Shown: positions 14,905 through 22,143 of the stretch, one piece after another
Layout of the letters: every line of letters starts with the position of its first letter
Numbering within the stretch: the first letter of the stretch is position 1
Origin: a virus
DNA: 64,000 bases
Strand: one strand, 5' to 3'
Virus record (IMG/VR): IMGVR_UViG_3300002161_000764
Span: 40,409 to 104,408 of that record
Notes under the pieces: model-generated
Seen by the model: only the letters and a program-made list of their open reading frames with translations
Told to the model about the DNA's origin: nothing
Databases searched by the model: none
Position numbers and translations under genes: made by a program

Positions 14905-16140
14905 CTACGTAGTCAGTTTGATGCCAATGGTGTTGATGATGCGTGGCAGTTCATCAATATACTGCCGCGGCACCCCATCAATTCCATCGTGCATCATAAT
15001 GCCGTGACGGTCAATCTCATTCCAAATTAGGTAGCGCGCCCCTCTCTCCCACTCAAAGTAGTTTGAGAATACGCGTTTTTGGTTCTTGAGCGATGGGTTA
15101 AGTTTCAAGTTTGCTGCACACACCGCCTTCTTTGCACGTGAGTACTGCCTCGAAATAGTTTGAAGCCGAGCGCCAATCTTCTCAAGACGACTTTGACTTA
15201 CATCTCCTGACGCTTGAATGATAAGTTGAGCGGTAACTGAAAAAGAATTGCCTCCTGACATAATTGCTGGTGAAATTCTTGACCCATTTGCAAGGCTCAT
15301 ACATACCTTCTTTACAACAGAAATTCCTTCTTCATTCCACTCAAGCCCGAGAGTGTTTTCACAGAGGTCCTTTCGCCACTTCTGCTTATCGTCGATTAGT
15401 TGTTTAAGGTCTGGGTAAAGCATCTTCACGAGACGTTGCTTAGTACTATAAATTTCACTAATGTGTGACATTAAATATTGCGTATATGCACTATCAATAT
15501 CAATTGATGCACCAAACAATTTTTCACGCAACCAAGATGGCCACGTCTCAATTGCAGCAATTGGCCAAATTGAGGTATCACGCTGCTTCAATTTACCAGC
15601 AGGTTGAAAAACAAAATTTACTTCGTCTTGCTGAAGAAGCCACTTGACAGGCGCAATTAAATCAACACGACCCTCACTATAAAGTTGGTCAAGTATATTT
15701 GACGAGTTGCTTCTGATGATATAGACCTTTGATATAACTCCATCTGGGCGTTCAGCAGGCACAAACTGAAGATCAAGTTCTGTTGTCTGAGCCTCAATAT
15801 TATTTTCTAACTTTTTTGGAATAAGCAGTGATATCTGCTTGTCATCATTTGCAATATTGTAGCCTAGTTGCTGTACGTCAAAAAAATAATCTAGGGCACG
15901 CCTATAGTCATATACCCAATCCCTAAGAGCAACGAGCCGCAGTTTAATTGGATAGAATGCTCTGCACGCAGCGTTGCGCATTGAATGCGAGTGCAGATTT
16001 GCAAGAAAAAGAATTAAGTCTTGCCTATCTTGCTGCCTCTGTCGATGAATTCTACTCTTGTCGTTGTAGAAGCGACTGACGTGAAGAGGATCTGCAGGGC
16101 TGATCACCCGGCTTGCCTTCACCCTGTAGATTGCGCTCAC
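14905..16140 (-). CDS. Putative compact palm-domain polymerase (single-subunit RNAP/family A-like)
   Basis: 411 residues, no annotated family known to me. Three spaced motifs suggest a polymerase palm: A, ASIDIDSAYTQYL (D214/D216); B, VVKKVCMSLANGSR (K277, K278, M281, G286), which aligns without gaps to T7 RNA polymerase KRSVMTLAYGSK; and C, GIMMHDGIDGVP (H384, D385), like T7 IHDSFGTIP or Pol I VHDE. Spacings of about 62 and 100 residues are nearer DNA polymerase I than T7 RNAP. The T7 ribose-selecting Tyr639 position is Asn285 here. The roughly 200-residue N-terminus is basic and helical. It is the last gene of a five-gene minus operon, overlapping the 75-residue gene by four bases. Activity, template and product are unknown. 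Confidence 0.6.
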   Translation of the reverse strand: MSAIYRVKASRVISPADPLHVSRFYNDKSRIHRQRQQDRQDLILFLANLHSHSMRNAACRAFYPIKLRLVALRDWVYDYRRALDYFFDVQQLGYNIANDDKQISLLIPKKLENNIEAQTTELDLQFVPAERPDGVISKVYIIRSNSSNILDQLYSEGRVDLIAPVKWLLQQDEVNFVFQPAGKLKQRDTSIWPIAAIETWPSWLREKLFGASIDIDSAYTQYLMSHISEIYSTKQRLVKMLYPDLKQLIDDKQKWRKDLCENTLGLEWNEEGISVVKKVCMSLANGSRISPAIMSGGNSFSVTAQLIIQASGDVSQSRLEKIGARLQTISRQYSRAKKAVCAANLKLNPSLKNQKRVFSNYFEWERGARYLIWNEIDRHGIMMHDGIDGVPRQYIDELPRIINTIGIKLTT

Positions 16141-16364
16141 ACGCGCCCGGTCTTCAACTTCTTATAAATTGACTTTACGCTATCTGGTCGAACAAGCAGT
16201 TGATAGCGTGGTGCTGAAGGCTGACTATTTTCCGATTTTGCAAATCTATTTTCGTACGTCTTAACGACGTATCCATCTTTCTTAATATCCTTACCTGCCT
16301 CTGATAAGGTAGTAGCGAGACCCAGCGCCGCCCGCCGCATCCTCTTTGCTTGTTTTCCGTTCAT
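16137..16364 (-). CDS. Small basic protein of a recurrent phage type, unknown function
   Basis: 75 residues beginning MNGKQAKRMRRAALGLA and ending RPDSVKSIYKKLKTGRV. The MNGKxAKxxRR start and a C-terminal (N/P)xSxRxxYxxxKK helix recur in small phage proteins of unknown role. It is highly basic, compatible with nucleic-acid binding. AGGAG lies well placed before the ATG, and the ATGA overlap with the polymerase-like gene suggests the two are made together. Confidence 0.65.
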   Translation of the reverse strand: MNGKQAKRMRRAALGLATTLSEAGKDIKKDGYVVKTYENRFAKSENSQPSAPRYQLLVRPDSVKSIYKKLKTGRV

Positions 16365-16385
16365 ATATATTCTCCTATAAAAAGG

Positions 16386-16988
16386 TCACCAGATCCCAGC
16401 GTACTTGGGATTTAAAACAGTATCTGCCCAGTCAGGGATATATCCAAAATTTTGCTTAAAAAATAACACTTCCCAGTTTTTGGATGATGCTGTGCCAAGC
16501 TTAGAGAGCCTAGGTCTTACGATTATAAATCGTATATCCTGCGGCTGCCTTAATCCCTTCACAAGGAGAGGTTCTTTAACACCCATCATTTGAATGATTG
16601 TATCACTTGGGCTGATCTGTTCCAAATGAAACGCAGGTATTGGGAGTTGAATTGAGTGAATGACTGAAGGATGTGGAGTTGGCAGTGCCCTAAGACCCTT
16701 GCTTGATTCACAAAATCTAACGATTGAATTTAAAAATGACTGATACGTAAAGTCATTCACACCGCCTCGCTTAACGTGCGCTTTCACCATATCACGGTCG
16801 GGTGGGAAATAAGTTGTTTTTACATCGCCTCTCTGCTTGGCATTGTACGGCCCAAGGAACTCTGCGGCCTGCACATGCAGGTTGTAGTGGTTTGAAAGAA
16901 CTGGAATAAGGTCTGAAAAGTCTTGAATTTTTCCTTGACGTGAAGCATCAAGCCGGGCATTCCACCTAGGCAGTGTAGTAGTTTCCAT
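16386..16988 (-). CDS. Hypothetical protein of the polymerase-nuclease cassette
   Basis: 200 residues, mixed alpha/beta, with PHPSVIHSIQLPIPAFHLEQ, a GVKEPLLVKGLR strand-turn and a C-terminal aromatic region (FFKQNFGYIPDWADTVLNPK). No motif recognised. It sits between the small basic gene and the PD-(D/E)XK nuclease in the same operon with short gaps on both sides (6 and 21 bp), so a shared process is likely. Confidence 0.65.
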   Translation of the reverse strand: METTTLPRWNARLDASRQGKIQDFSDLIPVLSNHYNLHVQAAEFLGPYNAKQRGDVKTTYFPPDRDMVKAHVKRGGVNDFTYQSFLNSIVRFCESSKGLRALPTPHPSVIHSIQLPIPAFHLEQISPSDTIIQMMGVKEPLLVKGLRQPQDIRFIIVRPRLSKLGTASSKNWEVLFFKQNFGYIPDWADTVLNPKYAGIW

Positions 16989-16994
16989 AATAGT

Positions 16995-17573
16995 TTAAAC
17001 TTTAGAATACCAAAATTCAATAATTGGTAATAGGTCATCAAGATAATAGACGTCAATGCTCTTGCTTATTCCAGCAGCTAAAAGAGTTAGGCGCGGCTTA
17101 ACACCATTCTCTGTAAGTACACGATAATCAGCTCGGACGTCTAAAGTATCCACTGCAACAAAAATAGCAGTTCTATTCCACTTAAAGATAAGCATAGGAG
17201 ACTTATCAATTTTGCAAGCGTCAACTGCTGCTTCATCGAACCATTTAAACACATTCGCAGTATTTGAAACAAGCGATGTGAAATTATCTGGAGTAGAGTA
17301 TGATTTACATTCTATAGAATGTTTAAAATTAAAGCCCTCTTTTCTCTCATTTACTGGAACAACGTCGCCAACAAAGATCTTAAGTGCTTCCTCGCCGAAC
17401 ATTTGACCTATAGTTTCAAAGTTCTTTCCGCCCACACGAGCGCCCGACCCGGGTGTACGGATAAAATTAAGTGGTGCAAGTGCAGCGGTAAGCTTTTTTG
17501 CAACGGTGCCTTCGAAGCCGTTGCCTTTTCCCTTGGAATTAAATCGCTTTTTCTTGTCTTTTGGCTGTTCCAT
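16995..17573 (-). CDS. PD-(D/E)XK nuclease, Holliday-junction-resolvase-like
   Basis: 192 residues. Catalytic layout: E21 in GNGFEGTVAKKL, a conserved RTPGSGARVGG loop, D70 in FVGDVVPV, and E88-x-K90 in HSIECKSY. This is the order of archaeal Hjc-type resolvases and phage PDDEXK nucleases. A Lys/Arg-rich N-terminus (KDKKKRFNSKGKG) would help DNA binding. The start lies inside the 3' end of the upstream GIY-YIG gene (35-bp overlap). Resolvase versus general endonuclease cannot be settled by sequence. Confidence 0.75.
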   Translation of the reverse strand: MEQPKDKKKRFNSKGKGNGFEGTVAKKLTAALAPLNFIRTPGSGARVGGKNFETIGQMFGEEALKIFVGDVVPVNERKEGFNFKHSIECKSYSTPDNFTSLVSNTANVFKWFDEAAVDACKIDKSPMLIFKWNRTAIFVAVDTLDVRADYRVLTENGVKPRLTLLAAGISKSIDVYYLDDLLPIIEFWYSKV

Positions 17574-18267
17574 TTTTTACCATCTTTGCTAATTGTTTGG
17601 ATGTTATTCCAAGTTGACGAAGTGCTGCACACCCAGATTTATATGTGATACCATTCACGGTATACTGCACTGCATTTACTGGGGTTCTACCTACATTCAT
17701 TTTCCCGACCTCAGCCATTGCAGTGCGCCGCTTGGGATCTTCAAGCATAATTTTTTGTGCTGCCGCCATCTTTGCACGAGTTTCTGCAGAGCGTGTTATT
17801 CCTTTAAGCCCATCAGAGGTCTTCCTCTTCTCTTCGGCGGTTCGCGGAATACCCAGCTTGGCATTCCTCATCTTCTTCTTTACTTCTGGGTTTGCTAATG
17901 CAACCTTGACCCCGGCACTGATCTTTTCTATGATCTCGCTCCTACGCAGCATAGTATCTTCGCCCCATCCTCCCTCCGCACGCGCTATGTTAAAGAGTAT
18001 TATCCCCTCAGATCTAAGGCGATCTATGTGCTCGTTTTCAATTGCAAAGTAGAATGCCTTGTCATAAGGACCAAGCAATTCGGTGATCTCATAGCTAAAC
18101 GCTTCAGCCCCATACTTCTGCCAAGCATGCTGCAGATGCCTGTTGAAATGTTTATTGTTTAGTAACAATCCAACGTGCACGCCCCACCGCTTGTCTATGT
18201 TCTTGGCTGAGCCCAAGTAGACCTTTTGATTAGCTGAACATGTAATAGTGTAGATGCCTCCGCGCAT
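17539..18267 (-). CDS. GIY-YIG homing endonuclease (Seg-like)
   Basis: 242 residues. The nuclease domain is clear: GIYTITC (4-10), KVYLGSAKNIDKRWGVH with Y17, G19, R27 and H31, and catalytic Glu E77 in FAIENEHIDRL. Middle residues carry NUMOD3-like KRKTSDGLKGITRSAETRAK and the C-terminus a NUMOD-type helix-turn-helix (ITYKSGCAALRQLGITSKQL). A late-type promoter ends only four bases before its ATG, so the transcript would be nearly leaderless. It heads the operon that ends with the polymerase-like gene and could have carried that cassette with it. Confidence 0.88.
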   Translation of the reverse strand: MRGGIYTITCSANQKVYLGSAKNIDKRWGVHVGLLLNNKHFNRHLQHAWQKYGAEAFSYEITELLGPYDKAFYFAIENEHIDRLRSEGIILFNIARAEGGWGEDTMLRRSEIIEKISAGVKVALANPEVKKKMRNAKLGIPRTAEEKRKTSDGLKGITRSAETRAKMAAAQKIMLEDPKRRTAMAEVGKMNVGRTPVNAVQYTVNGITYKSGCAALRQLGITSKQLAKMVKNGTAKRQEKAI

Positions 18268-18271
18268 ACCC

Positions 18272-18279
18272 TATTTATG
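18272..18279 (-). promoter_or_regulatory. T4-type late promoter (CATAAATA) of the 18.3-14.9 kb cassette
   Basis: The minus strand reads GCATAAATAGGGT and then ATG at 18267. It is the closest of all late-promoter matches to its start codon and the only match inside the cassette, so it probably drives all five genes late. Confidence 0.6.
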
Positions 18280-18300
18280 CGTAGTGGGAAAGCAAAAGGG

Positions 18301-18314
18301 TCAGGTCGACCTGA
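18301..18314. repeat. 14-bp perfect palindrome
   Basis: TCAGGTCGACCTGA is its own reverse complement, centred 40 bp upstream of the GIY-YIG gene in a non-coding gap. A dimeric protein site or an insertion/homing mark are possibilities. Confidence 0.6.
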
Positions 18315-18317
18315 TGT

Positions 18318-18395
18318 TTACTCGATGTCCTTAAGCTTTCGCTTCTGTGGCGGCTCGGGAGATACGTCTATAGCGGCGATATTTTGTTTTTGCAT
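18318..18395 (-). CDS. Possible 25-residue peptide
   Basis: ATG at 18395 to TAA at 18318 encodes MQKQNIAAIDVSPEPPQKRK then LKDIE. A late-type promoter (18424-18431) lies 29 bp upstream, but there is no clear ribosome site. The composition (Pro, then basic) is compatible with a real peptide, but the frame is too short to be sure. Confidence 0.25.
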   Translation of the reverse strand: MQKQNIAAIDVSPEPPQKRKLKDIE

Positions 18396-18423
18396 AATAG
18401 TTAAAATAGGTATGGGATAAAAA

Positions 18424-18431
18424 TATTTATC
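18424..18431 (-). promoter_or_regulatory. T4-type late promoter (GATAAATA)
   Basis: The minus strand reads GCGATAAATATT in the gap between the genes at 18466 and 17539. It would transcribe the 25-residue frame and the endonuclease operon with a leader. Confidence 0.5.
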
Positions 18432-18465
18432 GCCCCCGTTTCAACCTTTTTTATGCAATCAACAT

Positions 18466-18933
18466 TTATTTCTTTTCAGTGAAGTTGTCTTCGAAGTACT
18501 TTGCCTTTTGCACCGTGTAGGTGAACTCATCTTCATCAGTCTGGCGGATTAGATAGTCGCCCTTCTTAATGGTTTCAGTGTTACCCTCAAGGTCAATTTT
18601 TGAAGTATCACCTTCATACTTAAACGCTTCTACTTCTTCAGCATCTCGATAGACAATAAATCCCTCAGCATCTTCTTTTTGGTTTGCTCTTACAGGAACA
18701 TAGTTATCCTCTAGTTCCTCTGAATCCATAGTGGAAACAAGTTTGCGCTTGCCTGAAGTATCAGAGAACACCTCATATTCTGTTGGGACGCTATCTGGTA
18801 CTTTTTTGACCATATAGACAGCATTAGGCACATAGTTAAGTGCGCTGTCTTTATTTTCCTTCCAGATATCAGCAGCCTTGATTGTTTCAAGGGCTTCTTC
18901 ACTGATAGACAAAAGTTCCTGGAGAAGTTTCAT
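18466..18933 (-). CDS. Hypothetical acidic protein with capsid-targeting-like N-terminus
   Basis: 155 residues beginning MKLLQELLSISEEALETI, nearly the same start as the protein at 62183 (MLKLLQEL). The rest is acidic and beta-rich (YEVFSDTSGKRKLVSTMDSE, KGDYLIRQTDEDEFTYTV). No family recognised. If the N-terminus is a capsid-targeting signal, it would be an internal head protein. Its start overlaps the end of the gene at 18899 by 35 bp. Confidence 0.65.
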   Translation of the reverse strand: MKLLQELLSISEEALETIKAADIWKENKDSALNYVPNAVYMVKKVPDSVPTEYEVFSDTSGKRKLVSTMDSEELEDNYVPVRANQKEDAEGFIVYRDAEEVEAFKYEGDTSKIDLEGNTETIKKGDYLIRQTDEDEFTYTVQKAKYFEDNFTEKK

Positions 18934-19312
18934 ATTCGGTCCTGAATTGCAAGTTAGTTATAGAGAGCAGCGCGGCATCTGCGCTTTTTATAATGTTATT
19001 TAGTTGATTTTCGTACTCAATAATTTTTTTTTCTGGAATAGACATAAAATTCAGCATTACTGCAATGTGTTCTACAATCTTACAGTTACCCATTAATTCA
19101 AAGTCCTTAAGTAAAGGTTCTTCTTCTACCTCTTCTACGCTCAAGATGTAGTGCTCGTATGGGAATTCCAGTCTTCGCCGTAAAAACAGTTGACCAAATA
19201 ATTTTGATTTTGCCGTTCCAACGTCACATATCTTATTTAATGCAGCAGTAACAACCTGTTGCATCTTATCACGTGAGGCGAGTGCGGCTTCTAGTCTGTC
19301 AATATTAGTCAT
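18899..19312 (-). CDS. Hypothetical helical protein
   Basis: 137 residues from the ATG at 19312, preceded by GGGGTC at ribosome-site distance; an earlier in-frame ATG at 19333 lacks one. It begins MTNIDRLEAALASRDKMQQ and is mostly helical with a central acidic loop. It is co-directional with and just downstream of gp46, but no T4 homologue is recognised. Confidence 0.6.
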   Translation of the reverse strand: MTNIDRLEAALASRDKMQQVVTAALNKICDVGTAKSKLFGQLFLRRRLEFPYEHYILSVEEVEEEPLLKDFELMGNCKIVEHIAVMLNFMSIPEKKIIEYENQLNNIIKSADAALLSITNLQFRTEYETSPGTFVYQ

Positions 19313-19363
19313 ACTGACCCCAATAATAAACAATATTTACAGAGCACTCGTGAAAATATATTC

Positions 19364-21103
19364 TTATTGAACTACAACTTCGGAAAATCCATTTATTTTT
19401 CTAACAAGAAGGCTGTTGTCAAGTCTTCCGGCAATTGCTGGGTGATGACTAATTACAAAGATGCTCATTTCTTCATCTCGTGCCTTCTCTTTCAGAAGCC
19501 GGACAATTGAATCGATTCCGTTTTGGTCCAGGGCGCCATCTAACTCATCAATTAACAGAACATTAGTACGAGCGTGTAGGTGGTGCAGTACGTCTCTAAA
19601 TGCAAGCATTAGCGCAGTATTCACCCGCTTCTTTTCACCAGCGCTCAGATTTCCAAAGTCTAGTTCTCTCCCAAACTCAGAAACAGTACAACTCATATCT
19701 GCATCAAACTTTACTAGGTGCGGCAGACCAAGAGTACGAGTGTAGAGATTTACTCTGGAGTTTAGGAATGGAATTGTTTGATTGATAATTTTCCTGCGCA
19801 GGAAAGAATTTTTATCTGTAAGCAGTTTTACAAGAAAGTTTTGGTGGTCAAGCCTTTTACGAAGGACATCAACTTTAGAAAAGTCAATCGTATCTACCGC
19901 CTCATTTAAAAGAGTATCTCGAGCCTCGACGTGCGGGTTTTCAGCCAACTTTAACTCTTCAATTTTGTTTCGAAGAGATGCAGCATTTTCTCGTGCTGTC
20001 AGCAGGTCAGCAAGGTCAGGGTGTTTGATTTCACTTTCGAGAGTGGCAAGTCGGTCCTTCTTTTGCTTTAACTCTACATCGAGAGTTGTTTCCTTCTCTT
20101 CAGTTTCAAGAAGTTTTGCACCTTTTTCTTCTAGCAATTGACGAAGGGCGCTGAGACGCTCTGGCGCACTTGCATATGTCTGCGAGCAGTATGGACACCT
20201 TTGGTCTACCAAGTGGCTCTCTTCACCTATTAACTTTTCTACTTCTTTTGAAAGGAACTGCTTGTCCTTCTTCAATGGCACTAGACGCGCAGAAAGGTAT
20301 GCGCTCTCTTCCTTCAGTTTATCCTTCTCATCATGTAGAGACTTCTCAGAGACAAAATCGATTGTTGCAAGCGCCTCAAGCGTTGCCTCGATATTCGTAA
20401 TATTTTCTGCTCTAGACGTTTCCCACCGACTAACGCGGTCTTCTGCTTCCTTCAGGTGCTTCTTGTGAAGGTCAACTGCAACCTGTTGCTGAGCACAAAC
20501 GGCTTCTGCAATCTTAATATCACTTTCTGTTTGCCTGATTTTCTCCTTTAGCATCTGCGCCTTCTCAGAAAGCATTGTGATGTTGAATAACTCCTCAATC
20601 TGGTTGCGCTGCTGGGCAATTGGTAACTGCAAGAAGGCAGGAGAATTTCCAGAGAAAATTACTGTCTTTGTAAAAAGGTCGTATGAAATTCCGATGATGC
20701 TCTCAATTAACTCGTCGCACTCTGTCACACCCTTGCCTGGAGTAATGTCCTCACCATCGCGCTTGATTTCAATCTTGTACTCTTCACCTCGCGCTCGATA
20801 AATCTCATATTCAATGCCACCTTTTTCAAAAATAAGACGAACTTCCATCAGCGTATTCTTAGTGGCATTGGTACTATTGATTAGACGCTGTAGGCTAATG
20901 CTATCAAATGGCTTATTGAAGATTGCGTAGCAAAGAGCATTAATGATTGATGACTTGCCGCTGCCATTGCTTCCACCATTGTCTAGGTTTTGTCCTTCAA
21001 TCGATACCGTCTTCTGCTCAAAGAGGTCAAATACCTGTGTTTGGTTACCGTATGACAGAAAGTTTCTGACTTCGAGCGTCTTGAAGATAAGAGGGATTGA
21101 CAT
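19364..21103 (-). CDS. 46: Recombination endonuclease subunit gp46 (Rad50/SbcC-like)
   Basis: 579 residues (T4: 560). Walker A GGSNGSGKSS at 43-52; long coiled coil with zinc-hook CPYC at 303-306; ABC signature LSAGEKKR at 486-493; Walker B VLLIDE at 515-520; switch histidine in ISHH at 551-554. With gp47 it forms the MR complex that resects double-strand ends for recombination-dependent replication and helps host DNA breakdown. The start overlaps the gp47 stop (TAATG), so the subunits are coupled. Confidence 0.97.
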   Translation of the reverse strand: MSIPLIFKTLEVRNFLSYGNQTQVFDLFEQKTVSIEGQNLDNGGSNGSGKSSIINALCYAIFNKPFDSISLQRLINSTNATKNTLMEVRLIFEKGGIEYEIYRARGEEYKIEIKRDGEDITPGKGVTECDELIESIIGISYDLFTKTVIFSGNSPAFLQLPIAQQRNQIEELFNITMLSEKAQMLKEKIRQTESDIKIAEAVCAQQQVAVDLHKKHLKEAEDRVSRWETSRAENITNIEATLEALATIDFVSEKSLHDEKDKLKEESAYLSARLVPLKKDKQFLSKEVEKLIGEESHLVDQRCPYCSQTYASAPERLSALRQLLEEKGAKLLETEEKETTLDVELKQKKDRLATLESEIKHPDLADLLTARENAASLRNKIEELKLAENPHVEARDTLLNEAVDTIDFSKVDVLRKRLDHQNFLVKLLTDKNSFLRRKIINQTIPFLNSRVNLYTRTLGLPHLVKFDADMSCTVSEFGRELDFGNLSAGEKKRVNTALMLAFRDVLHHLHARTNVLLIDELDGALDQNGIDSIVRLLKEKARDEEMSIFVISHHPAIAGRLDNSLLVRKINGFSEVVVQ

Positions 21104-22143
21104 TACTTCAACTCCTCATATAGGTCAACTAGCATCGAGGGGTCAATTGTCTGCGATGGCTGGACGCCCTCTGTTATCAACTTGCGCACCGTATTGTCAA
21201 GTGATGTTAGGTCAATTTCACCTTCCATTTCTAATCCTTCTTCTAGTTGCTCTTTCCTTGCCATAAGGTCCTCTTCAACTGAAAATTCTCTTAGCCCCAG
21301 TGTCTTTATCATTTCTTCCTTAAGCGCCTGCACGTCGCTGTAGCCAATATCAACATCCAACATACAGCGTACGCGACTGTTTTCCGGAAAATATGCTTCA
21401 CCATCTAACACGCGGCTCAACTTCGTCTTGAAGAAAAGTGGTGCTTTTTCCCAGTTATGAAACCAAATATCTTCATTTTCAACGTCAAACACCGCGCATC
21501 CTCTTTCACTGTCACCAGCATCCCCAAAATTAGTTGGAAATGTATTGCCAATGTAGATTATGTTTTTGAATGTTTGTCTCTTATGAAAGTGCCCACTGAA
21601 GATAAACTGCGGTCCAGAAAAATCCTCAGGATCGGGTCCGTGCTCCATCCGCCTATCAGCACCAGTGACAATAAAGTTTCTAAATTCAAAGTGACCAATC
21701 ACATAACGACTTGAATTGATGTCAGGCACCTGTATTGGATATTCTTCCCTAAAGAGATAGGGAGCCGCATAGAATTTTTTAGTAAGTTTCTTTGGCTCAC
21801 TTACAAGGTGAAAGTTGTTTAGGTCATTGAAGATATCAGTCGAAAATATCTCTCTGTTTGAGCGATGGTAGAGGTCGTGATTGCCGATAATAAAAATCAC
21901 AGGTAAGCCGATAGCATTTAACCGCCTTGCACCCTCTTGAGAAAATTTCAGGGTCTTGACATTTATCTGATTTCTATTTTCAAACCAATCACCTAAAAAT
22001 GCAATATGTGAAGGTTTTTCCTGCTTTGCTACTTCGATAAGCCAATCGATATACTGCAGATTATCAAGATTGTGCTGCTCAGAGTTATTGCGACACCCCC
22101 AGTGGATGTCAGTAAACATTAGAAGTTTTTTGATTTCCTGCAT
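21103..22143 (-). CDS. 47: Recombination endonuclease subunit gp47 (Mre11/SbcD-like)
   Basis: 346 residues (T4: 339). All metallophosphoesterase motifs are present: FTDIHWG (D12, H14), FLGDWFENR (D52), IIGNHDLYHR (N88, H89), VIGHFEFR (H151) and SGHFHKRQ (H185, H187). It is the nuclease partner of gp46. An EDxHD-type homing endonuclease gene separates it from gp55; in T4 the same interval holds other small genes. Confidence 0.97.
   Translation of the reverse strand: MQEIKKLLMFTDIHWGCRNNSEQHNLDNLQYIDWLIEVAKQEKPSHIAFLGDWFENRNQINVKTLKFSQEGARRLNAIGLPVIFIIGNHDLYHRSNREIFSTDIFNDLNNFHLVSEPKKLTKKFYAAPYLFREEYPIQVPDINSSRYVIGHFEFRNFIVTGADRRMEHGPDPEDFSGPQFIFSGHFHKRQTFKNIIYIGNTFPTNFGDAGDSERGCAVFDVENEDIWFHNWEKAPLFFKTKLSRVLDGEAYFPENSRVRCMLDVDIGYSDVQALKEEMIKTLGLREFSVEEDLMARKEQLEEGLEMEGEIDLTSLDNTVRKLITEGVQPSQTIDPSMLVDLYEELK

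Noticed and set aside
14905-16140. Reverse transcriptase or RNA-dependent RNA polymerase for the palm-like gene
   Set aside because: There is no (Y/F)xDD or GDD motif; the HDG motif with an upstream K...LANG motif fits single-subunit RNAP/family A better.
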